Source: Dipteris shenzhenensis (Eukaryota; Polypodiophyta; Polypodiopsida; Gleicheniales). From it: a DNA stretch of 64,000 nucleotides. The translations under genes and the position numbers were made by a program. The DNA lies in NCBI GenBank assembly GCA_047967505.1, contig CM106541.1, one strand, 5' to 3'. Positions 55,901-64,000 of this stretch are shown one piece after another; the first letter of the stretch is position 1; every line of letters begins with the position of its first letter. The notes below the pieces were generated by a model. That model made no database searches and was not told where the DNA came from. It saw only the letters and a program-made list of their open reading frames with translations.

Positions 55901-57370
55901 TACCCATCGATGGCCATCAAGGCCTCCTGCATCTCGATAGTAGTGAACGGTGCCATCAACGTCGTTTGCATGATGTCGTTTGCATGCTAGGCTGAACAAG
56001 GGATGGAATGTGCCTCCACACCTCCTCGCGGGAACGTCTAGTACAGGGGGCAAGCTGCTCCTGCTGGAAAAGAGTCCTGTAGAAGTCGGTAGCCAACCCC
56101 AAGACCTCTTCCGGATCAGTAACGATGTGCCCCTCCGCTGTCCTAAGACTCTGGAGCTGATCACCTGCTGCCCTCTCGCCATGCATTCTGAAGAACTCTT
56201 TGCTCATCCGGTCGCCCTTCCGAGCCCAGTAGGAGAGGGAGGCGTGATAAGAAAACTCTGAGTGACGCTGGAGAGTCTCCCCAAGAAGGGCTCTGGCTCG
56301 AATGGCCTGGATCCGAAGCTCCTCCGAACCAGGAGCTGACTGCCTGTGCTGGAGTCGCTGAATGGAGGCGAGGTCCCTACGAAGAGCTCTCTCTCTGCCC
56401 CACCACTCCTGGCGAACCTGAAGGGCTGCGAGTTGGCAAATCTGGCTGGACTCCTGCAAAGCCTGCGCCACCGACTCTACGAGATCCACGCACTCGCCCC
56501 AATCTCTGTCCCAAAGGCTACCGATACTACTGCGCACCTCCTCCCTAGAGAAGATGGAATCAGGAATCCTGCACGAACGGGGAGGAAGGGACTGAGCTGC
56601 CGAGTCTAGTGATAAGAGCACAGGCGCGTGGTCGGAGAGTGTCGTCCCTGGCACTATACCCACCTGACCACCTCTACTGATGGCCCATCACTGACATAAA
56701 ATCTGTCCAGTCTCTCCAGGAGTCTGCCTCCTTCCTTGCGGAAGCCCCACGAGAAGTCCAAGCTCCTGTGCCATCGGCAGGACGGGTCTCTCCAGCTGTC
56801 CCTACCTCCTGTCGCAAAAGTAAAGGAGTCCCAAGCGGACTGCTCTGCCTGAGCTATACCTATAAACTCTGGTCCTCTGCCCTGCTAGTCCTCCAAAGTC
56901 TCCAGATTGTTGAAGTCACCTCCAACAATCCACGAATCCATGTCTGGGAGAATCTTTGTGAGTGTCCTCCAGAAAGTGGCTCTGCATCGGAGGTCTGTAG
57001 GTGCATAGATGTTGAGGATTCCTATTTTGAAGCCCTCCAACTCTAGGCCAACCCAAAGTGCATGGCCTGGGATCAACGTACCATGACCAAAAACTCCTTG
57101 GGCAAACGACTCGCAAACGGAAGTACAGACACCGCCACTCCTCCCCTGTGCACCGATCGAGGGCTCCCAATAAGTGTGAGAGCATCCAGGGAGGATCTTC
57201 CCACAGCTACGGGAATGAGCCACTGAAAGCTTATGCTCCTGGAGCAGGAGTATATCCAAGCGACCAATCACTGCTGGCTGAAGTTCCTGTCTCAAGATGA
57301 GCTTCCTAGGACCATGGGTGCCAGAAGAATGAAACCCGTTCACGTTCCAAGAGACAAGGTGTAAGCTCAT
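52963..57370 (-). pseudogene. LINE ORF2: endonuclease, reverse transcriptase, zf-RVT
   Basis: ATG 57370-57368 overlaps the ORF1 stop as ATGA. EEP endonuclease: LVSWNVNGFHS, ILLLQEHKLS, LNIYAPTD, IVGGDFNNLETLED, and LSDHAPVLLSLD (near 56630). Reverse transcriptase: LICLIPKGGD, WRAITLLTTAYKILAK, LLDFEKAYDRVDW (55460-55500), RSVRQGCPLAPYLF, and the catalytic YADD at 55191-55202, then a thumb region with YLGFQVG and KLSLAGRALVVNQVL. zf-RVT: DGLCQICHEDEASPKHCLWSC (53490-53560, one residue trimmed). The frame ends RRIPP-stop at 52963. Stops: TAG at 56885 and 55900, TGA near 55351, TAA near 54838, plus frameshifts near 56665 and in the C-terminal third. Confidence 0.9.
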
Positions 57371-59325
57371 GCTGAGGACTGGTAGGCTGCGAACAACTGT
57401 CTGCTTGCGGCTGAGGTCGATGAAGAAGCTGAAAGTTTGGAATGAAGGCGCTGACGCTTTTGTGAGGGTTTGGAGGGGGAGGCGGGGTCATCCTGCTCGT
57501 TCTTCAAAACTTTTAGCAAAGGCGTGAGGCCTTTGGTGCCATGGACAAACGCTTTCTTGAGCCAACTCGAGATCTCTGAGGTAGTCATCCCGTAGAAGGC
57601 TCGAAGTTTCTGAGGAGTCCAGGCTCTGACATCCTGGGGAAGGGGCCATGACAGAGGGGGCCTGAGGATCACAATCAATCTGAAACGCTTGGCGGCGCAA
57701 CGCCACCACAAGCGCACGTTACCCTCGGACCACTGAGTCTCGAGAAGCTGTCCACCCGACGGGCCTATCCAGGAGCAAATCTCAGCGTGCGTCTGCTCTC
57801 TGAGAGCCTCCCAAACCGAGTCATCTGTCCAAGTCTCGGTGCCATCGCTGAGAAAGGTGAAAGCAAAGCTAGGGCCATCCCTCGGAGCCAAGGCTGCGAT
57901 CTTCCCATCCGCCCCTTTACGGAGCAGGAAGATACTGATGTCGAGGCAAGCAGGGAAGGTCCCGAGGTCGGCCACATATAAGTAATCCCAGGGACCAGAT
58001 CTGTAGAAGTCGCGAGGAAGCTCTCTCTCCTGAAGCTGAGGCCCGCCAGAGTCTGCAACTGAGGGGGTCGGGCTAGCAGACAGAGAAGACTGCTCCAGGG
58101 GTGGTGCAAACTCGGGATGCCCTGCCTAGGGTGGGGAAGGGGAAGGAGGCTGAGGGGTAGGCAACTCAGACTCCACGGAAGCGACTAGCGGAGGGGGCGG
58201 AGGAGGGGGAGTGGGGGCTGCTCGCGGCTGAGGAGCCACCAGAGCACCTGACACTGTAGAAGAGCTGAGAGGAGCGGGGGAGGGGGGATGGGGCTGGAGC
58301 TGGGACTGGGGCTGAAGAGGAAGAGGAGGGGGCTGAAGAGGAAGAGACGGGGGCTGATGCTGCGGGTCGGGAAGAGGGATCCGGCTACAGACGAAGAAGA
58401 AGATCTCCCAGGACCCTGGGGCGGCTGCCTGTTAGGTCTCTGAGGCACTGCTGCAGGTTGGGTAACCTCTGCCTCCTTGCCTTTGTCAGAAAACTTCTTA
58501 TTCTTTCCTCTTTTCCTTCTGACCTCGGTCCAGCCGCCAGCCACCTCTGGACCGGACTCCGGCTGCCTCTGCTCCTCTTGACGTGGTTGCCCGGAGGGGG
58601 GGGAGGGGGCGGAGGGGGGGGTGGCGGGGGGGGCCGAGAGGAGCTGGAGAATCGTGGAGCCAGGTGCCCAAAGCTGTGACACCTCAGGCACTGGCCTGGC
58701 TGTCCTGTGACTACCATGCTCTGAGTAATGCTACCAGCATCTGTCACGATCTCAATCACTGCAGGGAGGACGCAGGGTCTGCCATAGCCACACGGACTCT
58801 GGGAGCTCCTGCCGCAGTAACCGCATCGATGAAAGTGTCATGCATCACCCAATCAAAGTGGAAACCCAGGTCCCTGACTATCGGCCGCAACTCAGCAGCA
58901 AGGCCTAGAAAAACTAGCGTCACTGGGTGGCGAGGGATGCGGAAATGAGCATCAAAGTCCGCTGCACTGAATTCTCGGTACCAAGGGACTATCATGATGA
59001 TCTTTCCATCCACAGATGTGGGGGAACCAGCAACCAGGTTGCTCGCAGCTTTCGTAGTGGAGAGTTTAAGCCAGAAGATGCCCCTACCCATAAGGGCCAC
59101 CTCCTCGATGTGGCTGTCCTCTAGCATAAGAGTGGACTGGATCCAGTCCCTGATGGCTGATCTGGAGGGAGAGTGTCCAATGACTCTGCCATAGACGAAA
59201 GTGAGGGAAAAGTCATTGGCAACTTGTTGTACCCGAGACGACTGTTGCTCTGTCAAGATCACGCGGTAGGCATCTGGAGAGGGAGGGTCCGACTGGGCCT
59301 CCGATTTCGGGCAGGGAGCCGCCAT
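57367..59325 (-). pseudogene. LINE ORF1: DUF4283-like and zinc-knuckle RNA-binding protein
   Basis: Preferred start ATG 59325-59323 (MAAPCPKSEAQ); the frame stays open to 59922 but only through C-rich repeat. The DUF4283-like domain covers 59250-58800 (RVILTEQQSSRVQQV, ALMGRGIFWLKLST, IIMIVPWYREFSAADFD). A frameshift near 58770 leads to a zinc knuckle CLRCHSFGHLAPR (near 58680) whose last Cys is Phe, then a poly-Pro stretch that corresponds to a G-run region at 58594-58635, and a Lys-rich part (GWTEVRRKRGKNKKFSDKGK). The last 203 residues (57975-57367) form an unnamed C-terminal region (LGTFPACLDISIFLLRKGAD, WWRCAAKRFRLIVIL). The stop TGA overlaps the ORF2 start. Confidence 0.8.
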
Positions 59326-60071
59326 ACCGCCAAGACAAACTGCGAGACCTCCGATGAAGAAGAGGCTACCACCAAAAAGGGGGGGGAGATAGACGAAGAA
59401 TGGAGCCTGGGTGTGAAGGAAGAGGATAAGGCGAGGCGAAGCGAGGCGGGCGGAGGAAGCGAAGGCGATGGCGGGGGCGGAGGGCGAAAGGCAGAAGGGG
59501 TGGAGGGCGGAGGTCGGAGGCAAGAGCGGAAGGCGGAGGTCGGAGGCGAGGGAGAGGGGCGGCGGTGGGGGCGAAGACGGAGGGCGGAGGGACGAGGGAC
59601 GAGGGCGAGGGGCGAGGGCGGAGGGCGGAGGGGCAGAGGGGGGGAAGGGCAAGGGCAAAGGGCGGGGGGGAGGGGCGAGGGGCGAGGCGGAGGGACGGGG
59701 GGGTGAAGGGCAGAGGGACGAGGGGCGAGGCGAGGGGGCAAGGGCGTGTTGAGGGGCGAGGCGAGGCAGAGGGGCAAGGCGAGGGGCGAGGCGAGGGGTG
59801 GGCGAAGGGGCGAGGCGAGGGGCGAGGCGAGGGGCGAGGCGGTGAGGGGCGAGGGGCGAGGCGGTGAGGGGCGAGGGGTGAGGGGCAAAGGGGCGAGGGG
59901 GCGAGGGCATGGTGGCGGGCAAGGCAAGGGGTGAGGGTGTGCGGCGAGGGCGAGGGGGGGTAAGGCGAGGGCGAGGGGGGGCGAGGGCGAGGGAGGGAGG
60001 CGGAGGAGGGTAGGGAGGTAGAGGCTATGGAGGGAGAGAGGAGGGCTCGCAGGAGCAGCTCACTTCAGCCC
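59326..60071 (-). promoter_or_regulatory. LINE 5' UTR, strongly strand-biased repeats
   Basis: On the plus strand this is a long run of GGCGAGG/GGGCGAG units with almost no pyrimidine runs; the sense strand is C-rich. Internal promoters of L1-type elements lie in the 5' UTR, so this array is the likely promoter region (inference). It produces long but meaningless frames on both strands. Confidence 0.65.
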
Positions 60072-60082
60072 TCAAGAAATAT
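60072..60082. repeat. LINE target duplication, 5' side
   Basis: TCAAGAAATAT, identical to 52820-52830. Confidence 0.85.
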
Positions 60083-61279
60083 GAGTTGCACATCATAAAT
60101 CATTATGCGTACTCTTTGCCCTCTTATATTTCCATGCATCCTCACTAAATCATGAGATCCAAAGAGGGGAATAGCTTTATCCCTCGAGTCCTCTGTCATG
60201 TCTCATATAGGGTCTTGTGAGTCATCCCCACAAAATGTAGCCAATCAAATATTGCAAGAGCATGCTGATCTTGCAGCCACAGCAGGAGCAGTACTCTTGG
60301 GGCTTCATCAGAGTTAGGAGGATATGCTATCATATATCAGAACATTAAGTGCCTCCAACAAAAGGCAAAGAAGCACTTTCATGTTGCCATCTCCATCTCC
60401 ATCCCCATCCCCATCCCAAACAGCCTGTGGCCTACTTCCTTGGCACCCTTGCATAGGCTAAGTACCTCCCATAGCTCACACATTACTCAAGCTTGGAGTA
60501 AAGAGCATGTGAAAACGGCTGAGATAGAGATAGTAAGACCACAGACATTGTCTCATCTGTCTTTCAACATCTTAAATGCTCCTCACTGGCATTAAAGCTA
60601 TTGCAGTGGTGGCCCAAATAGGGATGGACATGAGTCGACTATAGGTCCATGCGTACCATAGTGCTTGATGATAAGATTGGAGGCATAAATAGAGCCCTCC
60701 ATCCCATCAAGAATCACCTCCCTTCACCGTAGCTCCCCCCTACCTCTCCTCTTCACCTCGCTACCCCCTCACAATAGACAGACTAGAAACCCCGAGTTTC
60801 AGAGTCAAATATTTTTGAATTCTACAAACACTTGATTTTGGAGTCCCTAAGGTAAGGGCTTTTTCTAAAAATTTTGGTCTTTGGACGAGGAATGGGGTGT
60901 CCTAACAGGGTGACTCCCCCCATGCGAATAGACCCTTAAAACCCTTTAACCGTGATGAAAAGAGACCCCCCTATTCTCCCCAATGGAAAGTCGGATCAGA
61001 ACAAGATTTTAAGGGGGACCCCCCTATAACAGTATCTAGAGCTCCAATCAACTCAAAACAAGTAGCGCAAATGGAGTGTACTAGTTTATAGCATAAGAAC
61101 AAGGAAGAAAGGCTAAAAGAGAAGGAAGAAGAGGTCATTTGAAGTGATTTTTTGACACAAGCGAAGCAGGAGTCGGATAAGTACCACCAACTCTACAACA
61201 CTTGACTTTTGCCGTAAAATAAACCCCTTTTCTGAAATTACAGAAAGCCATTTTCTCTCCTATATTACTAAAAAGAAGG
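60083..61279. other. No gene seen
   Basis: Contains a CCATCTCCATCCCCATCCCC-type run near 60393-60417. Mixed composition; no coding pattern. Confidence 0.4.
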
Positions 61280-61990
61280 ATGGAAGGGGAAGGGAGCTTC
61301 AATAATGAACTTGTCCTTTTTCCTCCACTACCAGAAGAATATAGGGAGAGAGCACCCTCACCTCCTCCAGAAGAGGACGGTCTAGATGAGAGTTACACAC
61401 ATATTGAGTATGATAACCGACGTATAGAATTACCTTTATCTCTCCTTCAAGAATCTCTTGATAGGGAGTTTTCCTTTAGAAATGAAGGGAGAAATGAGTC
61501 CATCCAAGAGCAAGGCGCTAAGTTTACACCTTTAACTCAAAATCCCATATACATGGATTATAATCCAAGTGCAAGAGGGAGAGAGGAGTCTCTTGTTGAT
61601 AAGTTGGTTTCTCAGCTTAGCCATATGATTAAACAGTCCATTATGATGACTAAGAGAGTTTGGGGAATGAATATTTAGGTACCCCCTCAAAGAGAGCCAA
61701 ATTTCAACCTCGAGAGAGAGTAAAATTCCCAAAGTATGATGGAGCAAGAGAGGCAAATAAAATCCTCAATTAGAGATTGTTGAAAGGAAATTGAATCCTC
61801 GTAAACCCTTCAACAAAGAAAAGGAAAAAGCTATAGTACAAAATGTTAATAGCCACTCATGTCTTGGATGGATACCATTTCCTTCCATGATTGACGATGA
61901 GAAGAAAAAGCTAATTACAAAGGGTAAATGTTTCGGATTGAAGAAACATAAGGAAGAAACATAAGCTAAGGCATCCATGGCATAAATGTC
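61280..61990 (+). pseudogene. Retroelement gag-like remnant
   Basis: A 132-aa frame (61280-61678) is acidic and Glu/Pro-rich. After its TAG, a shifted frame reads RERVKFPKYDGAREANKIL, which resembles the FPKFDG-x-D entry to the Gypsy capsid. Further on GKCFGLKKHKEE (about 61925-61960) recalls a zinc knuckle KGxCFxC that has lost its second Cys. The assignment to a Gypsy-type gag is tentative; the first frame has no recognised domain. Confidence 0.4.
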
Positions 61991-62690
61991 CTACTCTATT
62001 AGCCAAAATTACCAAAACCAACTCTGTAAAAAGGAAAAGGCAAAGCATCCAAGTAGGAGGTGAGGTTTCTACCTCCTCATCCCAGGACTCTACAGTGAAC
62101 ATTGAACCAAGAGTAAATGATATCCATTTAGCCAACACTGGTGTATGGATGTGTAAAATGAATAGAGAGTCGGCATATTCGTTGTAGAGTATGGACAGAG
62201 AATAAAGAATTTGTGTCTTATAGGATGAATAGGGATGAAATAGAAGAGTTGGAAAAAGAGATTGATAATCTATAGTTTCTATAGATTAAGAAGCTCTTCA
62301 TCGCAAAATCATCTACCTAGTTTAATAAAACATTTGGGTAAGAGAATCATTTTAATACTAACCAACTTGTTGAGCTTATTGAGTAGGTTATTATGAAGAG
62401 ATTTCAGCAACTTGGTATTTAGAAGAGGATTTTGAGCATGAAGAGATATTCTTCACACCATCAAGGAGAGCGGTCAAGGAGCACCCCCTCTGGTTTCCCT
62501 TAGACGCCATAGGAAGCCACTTTCTTTGAACTCTTGGAGAATCCTCGCGTGACAGGGGCCCAGGATACACATACTCTGGCCCAATAACAGGATGCATGAA
62601 CCCCTAAGGCTGTAGTGACTGCTACCCCCCGCCATGCCTCCCTTGCTTTCTAGGACAGGAGTCCAAAGCCCACACCGCTTTTGCAAGAGA
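61991..62690. other. No gene seen
   Basis: Probably the decayed continuation of the element to the left; only short frames. Confidence 0.35.
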
Positions 62691-62699
62691 GTGGCTCTG

Positions 62700-62860
62700 G
62701 TTCCCTCCTCCCCCGCCTGATATCCCCGCTCCCCTTTCTACAATCTCCCTCCCCTCCCTCCTCCTCCCGCTCACCTACTCTCCCCCTCCCTCCTCCTCCC
62801 ACTCACCTACTCTCCCCCTCCCTCCTCTTCTCCACCGTCTCCCGCTCAGTTGCAGCAGTC
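62700..62860 (+). repeat. Pyrimidine-rich tract with a 33-bp tandem unit
   Basis: CACCTACTCTCCCCCTCCCT recurs at about 62772 and 62806. The tract is C/T-rich on the plus strand throughout. Confidence 0.75.
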
Positions 62861-62954
62861 CTGACAATCGCTTCAAGATTCCTCCATTCTTAGTTTTTCA
62901 TCCAAACTTGAGTCGGTTTCCCAGACCACGCGCAAGGGGGCCAAATCTTTTGAG

Positions 62955-64000
62955 GGCAACATTATCTCACAAAGTTTTGACCTTGTGGCCGAATATTTAT
63001 GGAGAAGAATTGAGCTTGTGGCCAAATCTCTATGAGGTGTCTAAACCTATCCTTGAGGGATTTCTCATGAACAAGATGCATAAAAGTTTTAACCTTGGGA
63101 CCAAATATATTTAGTGCAACACTCTCCTCACAAAGTTTGACCTTGAGTTTAGATCTTTATAGAGAAGATTTGACCTTGTGGCCAAATCTTTATGTGAGTG
63201 TTCCTCTCACAAGATTTGGTCACAAGGTCAAAACTTTGGACACATCCTCTTCATGGGGTCAAGGACATGTTTGGACACCCCCTAACAAAATTTTGACCTT
63301 GTGGCAAAATCTTTATGAGGTGTCCAAAACTAGGATTCCTTCTTGAAGAAGACATGGAAAAGTTTTGACTTTGTGGCTAAATCTTTTGAGGGCAATATTC
63401 TCCTCACAAAGGTTCAACTTTGTGGACAAATCGTTATGGAGAAGGATTGAACTTGTGGCTGGATCTTTTTTAGGTGTCCAAACCTATCCTTGAGATGCAA
63501 AAAAAATTTTGACGTTGTGACCAAATCTTTTTAGGGCAACACTCTCCTCACAAAGTTTTGACCTTGTGTCCAAATCTTACAAGGTCAAACTTACAAGGAC
63601 ATCCCTCAAGGATAGTTTTGAACACTTCATAAAGATTTTGGACATAATCTCAAATCTTCTCCATCCACAAGGTAAGAACTTTGTGAGGAGAGTGTTTTCC
63701 TAAAAATATTTGGCCACAAGGTCAAAACTTCTCCACATGTTGTTCACGAGGCAATTATTCAAGGATAGGTTTGGAAACCTCATAAAGATCTAGCCAAAAG
63801 CTCAAATATTCTACATAAGGTTTGTCCACAAGGTCAAAACTTTGTGAGGAGAAATTTGCCCTCCAAAACTTTGGCCACTAAGTCAAAAAATTTCCACATT
63901 TTGTTTGAGAGGGAATCCTTCAAAAATAGGTTTGTACACCTCATAAAGATCTAGCCACAAGGTCAAAACTTTGTGAGGGCATGTCCAAATTTCTCCTTGA
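62955..64000. repeat. Repeat array that inverts near 63570
   Basis: From 62958 to about 63560 units read forward (CACAAAGTTTTGACCTTGTG, CCAAATCTTTATGAGGTGTC, AAACCTATCCTTGAGGGA). From about 63570 to the window end the same units are in reverse complement (CACAAGGTCAAAACTTTGTG, CTCATAAAGATCTAGCCA, TCAAGGATAGGTTTGGA). Unit spacing varies from about 135 to 285 bp. One forward/reverse switch also occurs locally at 63205-63240. The array continues past the window. Confidence 0.85.

Larger units (their letters stand above)
52831..60071 (-). mobile_element. Full-length L1-like LINE retrotransposon
   Basis: About 7.24 kb on the minus strand: a C-rich 5' UTR, ORF1 with DUF4283-like and CCHC parts, ORF2 with EEP endonuclease, reverse transcriptase and zf-RVT, a short 3' UTR and an A-tail. 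Flanked by TCAAGAAATAT on both sides. GC content is much higher than in the surrounding DNA. Frameshifts and stops show that it is no longer active. Confidence 0.95.

Noticed and set aside
59259-59934. Long frames on both strands in the G-rich region
   Set aside because: They come from a low-complexity repeat with few possible stop codons; the LINE 5' UTR explains it.

Overview
The window looks like nuclear DNA of a land plant with a large, repeat-packed genome. Host genes are sparse, introns follow GT-AG, and the mobile elements are plant types: CACTA/EnSpm with TNPA- and TNPD-like genes, Copia, Gypsy, and an L1-like LINE with DUF4283-like and zf-RVT-like domains. Helentron-type rolling-circle elements and a Penelope-like reverse transcriptase suggest a fern or another non-angiosperm lineage, but that placement is inference.

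Layout. 1-422 is the last exon of a VIT1/CCC1 vacuolar iron transporter. 1145-3415 holds a duplicated ORF and broken Copia/LTR pieces. 3416-28550 is a nest of class II elements. Helentron-1 (minus strand) is split by a CACTA element (CACTA-1, 7434 to about 14313). A second CACTA element (CACTA-2, from 16246) cuts its RPA-like companion gene and itself stops at a GA microsatellite, beyond which lies a second Helentron copy (Helentron-2, about 20915-28550, minus strand). Both Helentron copies encode a Rep/Pif1-type helicase polypeptide, and in both it runs on into an AP-endonuclease-like (EEP) domain. Each CACTA element carries two divergent genes, an acidic-tailed TNPA-like gene on the minus strand and a TNPD-like transposase on the plus strand, separated by an array of short palindromes.

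29131-35620 is an old Copia element with a younger, complete-ended but internally deleted Copia element nested inside it (30012-34315, target duplication TGTCT). 35640-39050 shows no gene. 39063-40985 is an unrecognised three-exon gene whose splice phases agree. 43735-44266 is a Gypsy integrase remnant and 45830-46280 a weak reverse-transcriptase remnant. 47480-48871 (minus) is a decayed Penelope-like reverse transcriptase. 49965-50297 (minus) is an intact cytochrome-b5-like steroid-binding (MAPR) gene. 52831-60071 (minus) is a full-length LINE with an A-tail, an 11-bp target duplication and ORF1/ORF2 overlapping as ATGA. The right edge holds a degenerate gag-like remnant and a long array of repeats that switches orientation near 63570.

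The only plausible intact host coding sequences are the VIT exon and the MAPR gene; the three-exon gene is open apart from one TAG in its 5' repeat region. Nearly all other coding sequence is transposon-derived and broken. In the best-preserved transposon ORFs every in-frame stop is TAG, which suggests decay by deamination of methylated CAG/CTG sites.
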